A program made the translations under genes and the position numbers. A stretch of DNA of 64,000 nt from Anaerolineae bacterium (GTDB lineage: Bacteria; Chloroflexota; Anaerolineae; Aggregatilineales; J027): contig JAJTXY010000014.1 of the NCBI GenBank assembly GCA_021463865.1, forward strand, positions 41,701 to 105,700, in the 5' to 3' direction. The notes under the pieces are model-generated. The model ran no database searches. It was not told where the DNA came from and saw nothing but the letters and a program-made list of their open reading frames with translations. Of this stretch, positions 55,215 to 62,370 are shown one piece after another. Numbering within the stretch: position 1 is the stretch's first letter; every line of letters starts with the position of its first letter.

Positions 55215-56381
55215 GTGATTCAGGAACTAATGAACCGGGCAGATCGGCGTGGCTACGTAACGTTCGAAGATGTACTGGAGGTGATTGAAGCCGAAGGTGA
55301 GGACGTTGGAGCTATAGAGGCTGTTCTGGACGAACTGGATGATCTTGGGATTGAACTCCGTCAAGACGACAACGATGCAGTTGTGGCTGATACGGCAGTA
55401 GATGTAGATGAAGAGTTCGAGCCAGAGCAAATTCGTGACCCGGAAGTTGGCGACATCAATGCGGTTTCTCCCGATGATCCAGTAGGCCTATACTTCCGTC
55501 AAATGGCTCAAGAACCACTGCTTACTGCTGATGAAGAAATTGAACTTGCCAAACGAATCGAGCGGGGTAAAGAATTAGCGGAAAAGCTCGAAGCACTTGG
55601 CCGACACAGTTTTGATCCTGATAAGTTAACGGAAATGGATGCCCTCATTTTTGATGGGCAATCCGCCCGTGAACACTTGGGACGGGCCAATACTCGTCTG
55701 GTGGTCAGCATCGCCAAGCGTTATATGGGACAAGGCCTTCCCTTCCCCGATCTCATCCAAGAGGGCAACGTTGGCCTGATGCGGGCTGTAGACAAGTATG
55801 ATTACAAGCGCGGCAATCGCTTCAGCACTTATGCCACTTGGTGGATTCGCCAAGCCATCACCCGTGCCCTTGCCCAAAAAACCCGTACCATTCGTATTCC
55901 CCTCCACATGACCGAACGTATCCGCCAAATGTATCGCACCGCCCAAACCCTTGAACAGAAATTGGGTCGCCGGCCCTCACCGGAAGAAATTGCGATCGAA
56001 ATGGGGATGCCAGCCGAAAACGTCCGCAGTATGATGGATGCCAGTCAGCACGCCATCGCACTGGAACGGCCTGTTGGAGACGATGGCGACAGCGAATTTG
56101 GCGATTTTATCGAAGACCAAGATACGCCTAGCCCGGTAGAATCCGCGACCCAACATCTGCTTCAGGAAACCATTGAAGAAGTTCTAAGTGAATTGACCCC
56201 GCGTCAAAGCCATATTTTGCGTCTGCGCTTTGGTTTGGGTGGAGGCGAGCCACACACATTGGAAGAAATCGCCAACAAGTTTGGTCTCAGCCGCGAACGC
56301 ATCCGTCAGCTTGAAAAAGAAGCGCTGCGTCGTTTGCGCCACCCACGTCTTGCCCACAACCTGCGCGATTATCTGAATTAA
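55215..56381 (+). CDS. rpoD: RNA polymerase primary sigma factor (RpoD/SigA)
   Basis: About 388 residues. A short region 1.1-like start (residues 1-50) and an acidic linker precede region 1.2 (VGLYFRQMAQEPLLTADEEI). Region 2 (about 155-225) has RLVVSIAKRYMGQGLPFPDL and FSTYATWWIRQAITRAL for -10 binding, region 3 follows, and region 4 (about 320-385) has the HTH TLEEIANKFGLSRERIRQLE for -35 binding. These are the signatures of the housekeeping sigma-70. The start is a GTG at 55215; AAGGAGG ends 12 bases upstream, slightly far, so an ATG at 55230 remains possible. A perfect terminator follows 45 bp after the stop. Confidence 0.95.
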   Translation: MIQELMNRADRRGYVTFEDVLEVIEAEGEDVGAIEAVLDELDDLGIELRQDDNDAVVADTAVDVDEEFEPEQIRDPEVGDINAVSPDDPVGLYFRQMAQEPLLTADEEIELAKRIERGKELAEKLEALGRHSFDPDKLTEMDALIFDGQSAREHLGRANTRLVVSIAKRYMGQGLPFPDLIQEGNVGLMRAVDKYDYKRGNRFSTYATWWIRQAITRALAQKTRTIRIPLHMTERIRQMYRTAQTLEQKLGRRPSPEEIAIEMGMPAENVRSMMDASQHAIALERPVGDDGDSEFGDFIEDQDTPSPVESATQHLLQETIEEVLSELTPRQSHILRLRFGLGGGEPHTLEEIANKFGLSRERIRQLEKEALRRLRHPRLAHNLRDYLN

Positions 56382-56426
56382 GTGGGTATGGGAGCCGTAC
56401 CCTCTACAACTGAATAGACACCAACG

Positions 56427-56450
56427 GAGCCGGACACCCCCGGCTCTTTT
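56427..56450 (+). terminator. Intrinsic terminator of rpoD
   Basis: A perfect 7-bp stem (56427-56433 with 56440-56446), six-base loop ACACCC, followed by TTTT at 56447-56450. The next minus-strand gene ends exactly at its foot. Confidence 0.88.
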
Positions 56451-57655
56451 CACGCTGGCGATTGCCAAATCTTGATTAATCCATCTCTGCCGCAAGTCAA
56501 AATTCGGCTTTCATCGGCATTCCAACTTGCACTCCACAGGTTGCCATCGTGGTTCATGGTTTGAAGTAAATCACCATTATCGGCATCCCATACCATCACC
56601 GCTTTGTTAGTAAATGACCATCCTAAAACACGCTTTCCATCTTTATTCCAAGTGGCCTGCAAACCCTCATCACGCCCTATATAGTTTAAATCTAAGAGCT
56701 TGCTGCCTGTCTTAGCATCCCAAATTGAGACAATCCTCTCTTGAGATGCGGTCAAAATACGATCTTCGGCTGGACTCCAACTAGCAACCCAAGTTGTAAT
56801 TGGAGAATGTTCTAGGATAAATAGTACATCCCCCGTCTTACCGTCCCACACCGTAGCTCTACCATATGACCATGTGAGGACTTGGCTCTCATCGGAGTTC
56901 CAAGTCGCCCCCATAATGCCGCGTTCCTCAAGTCTCAGCAACAAGATAGGCGCACCTGTATCGGCATTCCACAAGCGCACAGTGTCATCCTATCCCCAAG
57001 AAAGGATAATGCTTTCATCATGATTCCAAAAAGCCTGTACAACCCAAGTCTCAGCCTTATGATGCAACTTCAAATGCTTTTCTTGGCTTATAGTATTCCA
57101 AACATAAACTTCGTCACTTTGCCCCCATGTAAGTATCTGACTCTCATCAGTATTCCACTTCACCCCCCAAAGAAAGGTGTCGTGGTGAAGTTCAAGCAGG
57201 TTTTCGCCGTTGAGGGCATCCCATACATACACAGTCCCTAAATGCGACCATGAAAGTAAACGGGTTTCATCGGCATTCCAAAATGCTTTGCTCACCTGAC
57301 TATCGTGTTGTAGTGTTAAAAGGTTTTCGCCCGTCTGGAAGTCCCATATTTTCACTGTGCTATCCCAACCCCAACTCAAAATCTTACTCGCATCGGAGTT
57401 CCATACCGCACCTCGTAAACCAGCATGAAACAGGTTAAGCAAGGGATTTCCCGTAGAAGCATCCCATACAATGATGGTTTCCTTATCAATTGACCACGAT
57501 AGAATGCGGGTTTCATCTGGACTCCACGCGGCTTCCTTAACCCCTTCATGTTGCAAAATCAAAAGGGGTTCACCATTTTGCTGGGCTTTCGCTGGGTGGT
57601 AGGAAAAATTCAATAATATGGCTGTGAAAACGAGAAATGCGATACTTCTTTTCAT
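56450..57655 (-). pseudogene. Secreted WD40-repeat protein interrupted by an in-frame TAG
   Basis: A single minus-strand frame of about 402 codons, starting MKRSIAFLVFTAILLNFSYH (signal peptide, cut after AKA) and carrying nine WD40-type units of about 42 residues (W-N/S-x-DES-x-ILSWG, then VWDA-x-TG). An amber codon (complement of 56990-56992) sits between ILSWG and DDTVRLWNADTG, in the middle of the fifth unit, in frame on both sides. A single base change would create it. Without it the gene would be complete and encode a beta-propeller (or two) in the envelope. Alternatives are a sequencing error or a truncated four-and-a-half-repeat protein. Confidence 0.85.
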
Positions 57656-57776
57656 AGTCTCTAGCCCTCGCTGAAATATACTCTCAAGTATAACTGAATG
57701 CCCTTTATGGTGAGATTTAAGAAAGCACGGGCGGTTTTCCGTCTTGGTAGGGGCTGGTCACTACGCTATAATGACC

Positions 57777-57782
57777 CAATTG
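57777..57782 (+). promoter_or_regulatory. -10-like TATAAT upstream of the NTF2-like gene
   Basis: A perfect TATAAT lies 38 bp before the ATG at 57821. No good -35 is visible at the usual distance. It would serve the plus-strand group 57821-61019. Confidence 0.4.
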
Positions 57783-57820
57783 TGTCCTAAACGGCAATTG
57801 AATTTCATCGAGGAATTCCC

Positions 57821-58258
57821 ATGTCCTTGCACTATAACAAGCGCCTGTGGCAAAAACACGTCTTGGCCGAAAATCGGCGCGACATCCCCGGTTTGCTGGC
57901 GACATTGGTCGAAGACCCGTTGTACATCATCATGGCGACAGGCTTGGAATATCGCGGCAAAGAAGGCGTGGCCTCATTTTATCAGGGGCTGTTTGATGGG
58001 ATGCCCGATGCCAATTTTAACCTCAAAAGCGTAAGCATTGACGAAGCGATGGTGATTGAAGAATCGGTGTTTACCGGGACACACACTGGACCATTGTTCA
58101 ATCTCCCCCCTTCCGGCAAATACATCACTTTTCCGCTGATTATTATGTTCCCACTGGTTGGCGATAAGTTTTGGGGTGAGCGCATGTATTTTGATATGTA
58201 TACCCTCCTGCGCCAAATGAATTATGATATTTCGATTCTTGAAGAAATGACCAAGTAA
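57821..58258 (+). CDS. NTF2-like/SnoaL-type protein
   Basis: About 145 residues. The cone-shaped NTF2-like fold is suggested by the layout: a first helix (HVLAENRRDIPGLLATLVED), a beta strand with PLYIIMATGLEYRGKEGVAS, a helix (YQGLFDGMPD) and four strands (for example VIEESVFTGTHTGPLFNLPP). Ester cyclases, dehydratases and many non-enzymatic binding proteins share the fold, so the role is unknown. A soluble cytosolic protein. It starts a compact plus-strand group; the next gene begins two bases after its stop. Confidence 0.8.
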   Translation: MSLHYNKRLWQKHVLAENRRDIPGLLATLVEDPLYIIMATGLEYRGKEGVASFYQGLFDGMPDANFNLKSVSIDEAMVIEESVFTGTHTGPLFNLPPSGKYITFPLIIMFPLVGDKFWGERMYFDMYTLLRQMNYDISILEEMTK

Positions 58259-58260
58259 TT

Positions 58261-58650
58261 ATGGAAACGGCACTACAAGACTTGCACGAAGGCCTGAATA
58301 ACGCCTATATTATGTTTTGTTTTCTACTCGGCATTTATGCAGCATGGTTGGGTGGAACGAACAAACCCCTCAGCGGCAACTTTTGGGGGACGATGTGGGT
58401 AGATACGATCTTGGCGGGATTACTCCTGATTGTCACCATTATCCTGACTATCATAGGCGTCAAACCCAAGCGTATGATTACCTACTACCTATATGCGGCC
58501 TACTTCCTGATTAGTATGCCGGGGTTGTTTGCCTCGCTGCGGGGAAATGACAGCCGACGCGCCGCCTATTTTTTTGGCATCCTCGGGGTGTTTAATGCCG
58601 CTGCCGCCTATCGTGCCGAAACTGTCTTAGTGTTGCCGTGGGACGACTAA
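58261..58650 (+). CDS. Small polytopic membrane protein
   Basis: 129 residues with four hydrophobic segments (about 14-30, 46-64, 71-90 and 95-117) and short connecting loops, the second bounded by WGTMWVDTILAGLLLIVTII. No cysteine pairs or charged residues in the membrane core suggest an obvious transport mechanism. I do not recognise the family. The start is only two bases after the preceding stop, so the two proteins are probably translationally coupled. Confidence 0.75.
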   Translation: METALQDLHEGLNNAYIMFCFLLGIYAAWLGGTNKPLSGNFWGTMWVDTILAGLLLIVTIILTIIGVKPKRMITYYLYAAYFLISMPGLFASLRGNDSRRAAYFFGILGVFNAAAAYRAETVLVLPWDD

Positions 58651-58678
58651 ACCAAGTCAGGATCAAGGATTGTATCGT

Positions 58679-59233
58679 ATGACCAAGCGTGTGTTGGTAG
58701 TAGATGACGAACTCGATACCCTCAATCTGCTCAAAACCATCATCGAGATTCATGGGTTTGAGGCAATTACGACCCTCAACTCGGTAGACGCCATTCTGCT
58801 GGCCGAGACCGAAAAAGCCGACATCGCCCTATTGGATGTCATGATGCCCAAACTCGATGGATTTGCGCTGTGCAAGATGATGCGGGCCTATCCGTTTACC
58901 TCCAACATGCCCATCGTTTTTGTCACCGCCTATACCGCGCTTGACCTTGAAGATCGCCGTAAAGAGGCAGGGGCCGATCATGTGCTCCAAAAACCGATTG
59001 ATATGAAAAAATTGGTGAGTCTCATCGAAGGCGCATCTGATCTTCGTGCCGCTGTGCCAGTGATACGCGGCAAAACAGGTCTGCTGGACGAAAGTGCATT
59101 AGAGGCCCTGCCCAAGCGTAAAACCGGTCAATCCCCGGCGGTAAAACCAAGCGATTCTAAACCACCGACGACTCCTTCTGATGGAACGAATGGGGCGAAT
59201 CTGCTGCCCAAAGACCCACCATCAAAACCGTAA
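58679..59233 (+). CDS. Stand-alone response regulator (receiver domain plus Pro/Thr tail)
   Basis: About 184 residues. A receiver domain (about 1-122) with VDDE at the start, the phosphorylated aspartate at about 53 (ALLDVMMPKLDGF), a threonine in FVTAYTA and KP in LQKPIDM. The final 60 residues are low complexity, rich in Pro, Ser, Thr and Lys, without any DNA-binding domain. It probably acts by protein contact or as a phosphate sink, possibly for the hybrid or GAF kinases elsewhere in the window. AAGGA lies nine bases before the ATG at 58679; a TTG at 58670 is a weaker option. Confidence 0.9.
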   Translation: MTKRVLVVDDELDTLNLLKTIIEIHGFEAITTLNSVDAILLAETEKADIALLDVMMPKLDGFALCKMMRAYPFTSNMPIVFVTAYTALDLEDRRKEAGADHVLQKPIDMKKLVSLIEGASDLRAAVPVIRGKTGLLDESALEALPKRKTGQSPAVKPSDSKPPTTPSDGTNGANLLPKDPPSKP

Positions 59234-59270
59234 TTTTCAATCCATACCCAAGAAAAGGTGTTTTCCAAAC

Positions 59271-60344
59271 GTGACCAACCCAACCATTATTGTGCTTGAG
59301 GGCGACGAAACCGGACAGGAACTTTTGGTCGAGGCGCTGCGTGTACTCGACCCCAGCGTGACCCGCCTTCCCGTTACCCTGCAACACTTCGATCTCTCAC
59401 TTAGTAATCGCCGCATAACGAAAAACCAAGTGGTCTATGATGCCGGGGCTGCCATGCAAAAGACAGGCCTCGGACTCAAAGCCGCTACTATCACCCCCGG
59501 CGACCCGGATGATGTCGGCAGCCCCAACGCCCTCCTACGTGAAATCTTAGATGCCCAAGTTATTCTGCGGACAGGCCGTCGTATCCCGCGTATCCATCCC
59601 ATCGCGGGTGTTCATGCCCCTATCGCGGTGGTGCGTATGGCGGTAGATGGCAGCTATGGCGCAAAAGAATGGCGTGAGGGCGAAGGGCTGGATGAGACCG
59701 CATGGAGTACCCAAAAAATTACCCGCCGCACCTGCCGCATCGTGGCTGAATTTGCCTTTCGTCATGCCGAGAAAACCGGCGCGAAGGTTTTTGGTGGCCC
59801 CAAATACACCGTTAGTCCGCTGTACGAGGGGATGCTTAAAGAAGAAATGGACGCCGCCGCCAAACGTCATCCTTCGGTACGTTATGAGCCACAGTTGATT
59901 GATGCGACCTATGCCCTGCTGCTCGAAACCAATGGGGAGGCACTTGTCATTCCGGCCCTTAACCGCGATGGTGATGTGATGTCCGATCTCGTCTTGAAAA
60001 TGTTCGGCAGCATCGCCGGGGCAGAATCATTGGTCATTCGCTTTGATGACGATTTCAACGCACAGGTCGTCATGGCCGAAGCACCACACGGCACGGCCCC
60101 TTCATTAATGGGCAAAAATGTAGCGAATCCGATGGCAATGATTTTGGCTGTAGCGGCTCTGCTAGGGTATATCAATTCTGATGTTTCCAAACGCGCCAGC
60201 CGTGCAATTCGAGAAGCGACGCTTGAAGCCGTGTATGATGGCATCCGTACCGCTGATCTTGGGGGGTCGGCTTCCACCTCACAGTTCACCGATGAGGTTA
60301 TCCGCCGCACCAACGCCAAGATGGAGATTTGGGAAACCCTGTAA
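59271..60344 (+). CDS. Isocitrate/isopropylmalate dehydrogenase-like protein, divergent
   Basis: About 357 residues, in length and overall pattern a member of the isocitrate/isopropylmalate dehydrogenase superfamily: VLEGDETGQE (usual GDGIGPE), AEAPHGTAPSLMGKNVANPM (cofactor and metal region) and NRDGDVMSDLV (usual N-x-GDI-x-SD). The substrate loop, normally RENTEG/GxY, reads VVRMAVDGSYGAKEW, losing the Asn-Thr pair. It may oxidise another 2-hydroxy acid or be catalytically altered. The start is a GTG at 59271: AAAAGGTG lies about 11 bases upstream, and the family sequence begins just there; an upstream ATG at 59181 would lie within the regulator gene. Confidence 0.8.
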   Translation: MTNPTIIVLEGDETGQELLVEALRVLDPSVTRLPVTLQHFDLSLSNRRITKNQVVYDAGAAMQKTGLGLKAATITPGDPDDVGSPNALLREILDAQVILRTGRRIPRIHPIAGVHAPIAVVRMAVDGSYGAKEWREGEGLDETAWSTQKITRRTCRIVAEFAFRHAEKTGAKVFGGPKYTVSPLYEGMLKEEMDAAAKRHPSVRYEPQLIDATYALLLETNGEALVIPALNRDGDVMSDLVLKMFGSIAGAESLVIRFDDDFNAQVVMAEAPHGTAPSLMGKNVANPMAMILAVAALLGYINSDVSKRASRAIREATLEAVYDGIRTADLGGSASTSQFTDEVIRRTNAKMEIWETL

Positions 60345-60374
60345 AAAGGGCTTCAAAGGGGGGATAAATCGTCT

Positions 60375-61019
60375 ATGGTCTCAAGTGATGTATCATTACC
60401 AGCATCCGGTGAAGAATTTCGACAGCATGATATGGCAGCAGTGCTGGTTTTTCTGACCGCCATTATCGGTGGTGTTATCGCTGGAGTGCTGTTATGGGTC
60501 AGTTGGCGCTACTATTATCTCCTTCTTTTTTCACCCGTCATTGCGGCTGGTGTCGCCGTTATGTTTATGGGGCCGATGATTAAGTTCACCCACATGCGTA
60601 ATTTGACGGTGATAACTGTCTGCTCAATCCTAATGGGTCTAATTCTTTATAGCACCTTATGGATTGGCAAGTACATCTATGCGATGGATCAATATCGTGA
60701 TAGTGTCAGCGAAGAGATCAAAGTAGAACGACCTCATTTGGAGGTAGATGACGAGAAAATCAACCAAATCATCGAGGACTATTTTGAGGATGAAACAGGC
60801 CAACGTGGATTCATTGGGTATGTTATGCTTGAAGCCAAAGATGGCATGACCATTACCCCGCATAGTGCATCCGCAGGCCCTAATACTGATACCAACATTG
60901 GGACACCTTTAACTGTCTTATATTGGATTGGAGAGGTTTTTATTATCCTCCGTCTGATTCTCAAAGTGACACGGGCAGAAACCAAAAAATATCAGGTTGT
61001 TGCTCCAAGTCTTGCCTAA
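60375..61019 (+). CDS. Membrane protein of unknown function
   Basis: About 214 residues. Hydrophobic segments lie at about 20-44, 47-66, 77-98 and 183-200, so four helices are likely. Between the third and fourth is a soluble, acidic domain of about 80 residues (ERPHLEVDDEKINQIIEDYF, then DETGQRGFIGYVML). No family was recognised. A GGGG-rich stretch (60359-60363) is about 12 bases ahead of the ATG. It ends one base before the convergent small gene at 61021. Confidence 0.75.
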   Translation: MVSSDVSLPASGEEFRQHDMAAVLVFLTAIIGGVIAGVLLWVSWRYYYLLLFSPVIAAGVAVMFMGPMIKFTHMRNLTVITVCSILMGLILYSTLWIGKYIYAMDQYRDSVSEEIKVERPHLEVDDEKINQIIEDYFEDETGQRGFIGYVMLEAKDGMTITPHSASAGPNTDTNIGTPLTVLYWIGEVFIILRLILKVTRAETKKYQVVAPSLA

Positions 61020-61020
61020 G

Positions 61021-61158
61021 CTATTTCTCCTGCGCCAGCCGTTCTTTAAAGGCGTGTTGATAAATCACCCGGTCTAAATCCTCCCCGTTGAACATCGTCA
61101 ATAGGTAGGATTCAAGGGCCGGGTGTTTTGTTTTGACCCACCTAACAAAAATCGCCAT
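61021..61158 (-). CDS. Possible 45-residue protein of unknown function
   Basis: A minus-strand frame beginning at the ATG at 61158 encodes 45 residues: MAIFVRWVKTKHPALESYLL followed by TMFNGEDLDRVIYQHAFKER and LAQEK. Its composition is balanced and helix-prone, unlike most chance frames. It stops one base beyond the convergent membrane gene stop. No strong Shine-Dalgarno is present, and the frame is closed upstream by a TGA near 61193. It may be a small protein or the C-terminal relic of a larger gene. Confidence 0.4.
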   Translation of the reverse strand: MAIFVRWVKTKHPALESYLLTMFNGEDLDRVIYQHAFKERLAQEK

Positions 61159-61315
61159 TTTTGAACTTACCCAATAGAGCGTTTGTTGATTTCATCAAAA
61201 TAACGACCCTGTTGACAAAAATATTCGATATGATAGAACTATTGGGGAACAAACCACAGCGTTTTAGCATGAATGGCGTAGATTCTTCGCCAATAGTACC
61301 AAAGGAGCGTCCATT

Positions 61316-61903
61316 ATGCGCGTCGGTGTCCTCGCCTTACAAGGGGCGTTTATCGAACACGAACATATGCTAAAAAGTTTGGGAGCAGATGCCATCGAAG
61401 TGCGCCTGCCCGAACAATTGGAAACTTTGGACGCCCTGATTATTCCCGGCGGCGAAAGCACCACCATTGGCAAACTGGCTGTCACCTTTGGACTGGTTGA
61501 ACCGCTGCGAAGATTTGCCCAAGAAAAACCCGTCTGGGGAACCTGCGCGGGCATGATTTTCCTTGCCAAAGACATCGGACGCGACCAACCCATCCTCGGC
61601 GTGATGGATATTCAAGTCAATCGTAATGCCTTTGGCCGACAGGTGGACAGCTTTGAAACCGACCTCGACATCAAAGGCATCGGTGATGAACCCTTCCACG
61701 CCGTCTTTATCCGCGCCCCACTCGTGACGGGGGTGAATGAAAAGGCCGGAGTCGAAATCCTATCTCGTCTGGAAGATGGTGGCATTGTGGCGGTGCGTCA
61801 GAATCATCTATTGGCGACGGCCTTCCATCCCGAACTTACGGGCGACTCCCGGATGCACCAATTATTTTTGGATATGGTACACTCGTCTGAGCCTGCCAAA
61901 TAA
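61316..61903 (+). CDS. pdxT: Pyridoxal 5'-phosphate synthase glutaminase subunit PdxT
   Basis: About 195 residues, class I glutamine amidotransferase fold. The nucleophile C77 lies in GTCAGMIFLA, and the partner His171 and Glu173 lie in TAFHPELTGD. PGGESTTIGKL (oxyanion and substrate binding) and the start VGVLALQGAFIEHE are typical of PdxT. It hydrolyses glutamine and channels ammonia to PdxS for cofactor B6 synthesis in the cytosol. AAAGGAG lies eight bases before the ATG. PdxS is not adjacent, which is unusual but not unknown; it should be elsewhere in the genome. Confidence 0.95.
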   Translation: MRVGVLALQGAFIEHEHMLKSLGADAIEVRLPEQLETLDALIIPGGESTTIGKLAVTFGLVEPLRRFAQEKPVWGTCAGMIFLAKDIGRDQPILGVMDIQVNRNAFGRQVDSFETDLDIKGIGDEPFHAVFIRAPLVTGVNEKAGVEILSRLEDGGIVAVRQNHLLATAFHPELTGDSRMHQLFLDMVHSSEPAK

Positions 61904-61918
61904 CCAATGGAGTCAATC

Positions 61919-62308
61919 ATGGGTCATAAAGAAGACGGCGAAAAATTTCTAGCCGAAAACGCTAAACACGACGATATTCACGTCACGGTCAGCGGCCTGC
62001 AATATAAAATTATTAAACAGAGCGACGGCCCCAAACCCAAAGCGACAGATACCGTTGAAGTGCATTATCATGGCACGTTCATTGATAACAAAGCCTTCGA
62101 CAGCAGCTACAGCCGGGGCATTCCGATTTCGTTCCCGCTAGATGGGGTGATTAAAGGCTGGACAGAGGGCCTACAACTGATGTCCGTCGGCTCAATCTAC
62201 AAATTCTACATTCCCTATCAACTGGCCTATGGTGAAAAAGGCTACCCCGGCGCGATCCCCGGTTATGCCACCCTAGTCTTTGAGGTTGAACTCCTCGGTA
62301 TCCAGTAG
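61919..62308 (+). CDS. FKBP-type peptidyl-prolyl cis-trans isomerase
   Basis: About 129 residues: a short charged start and one FKBP domain (about 45-129) with the core motifs VEVHYHGTF, FDSSYSRGIPISFPLDGVIK, GWTEGLQLMSVGS and IPYQLAYGEKG. The family catalyses prolyl isomerisation and helps protein folding. No signal peptide is evident, so it should act in the cytosol. GGAG seven bases before the ATG at 61919 decides the start over the ATG at 61907, which lies ahead of the site. It follows pdxT by 15 bp and is likely co-transcribed. Confidence 0.93.
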   Translation: MGHKEDGEKFLAENAKHDDIHVTVSGLQYKIIKQSDGPKPKATDTVEVHYHGTFIDNKAFDSSYSRGIPISFPLDGVIKGWTEGLQLMSVGSIYKFYIPYQLAYGEKGYPGAIPGYATLVFEVELLGIQ

Positions 62309-62312
62309 CAAC

Positions 62313-62343
62313 AAAAAGGGGCGAAGATTTGAGTATCCGCCCC
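62313..62343 (-). terminator. Intrinsic terminator of the jelly-roll gene
   Basis: A stem of GGGGCG (62318-62323) with CGCCCC (62338-62343), 14-base loop. On the minus strand it is followed by TTTTT (complement of 62313-62317). It lies between convergent stops. Confidence 0.8.
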
Positions 62344-62370
62344 ACTTCGATTTAGCTTCGACGAAAACAG

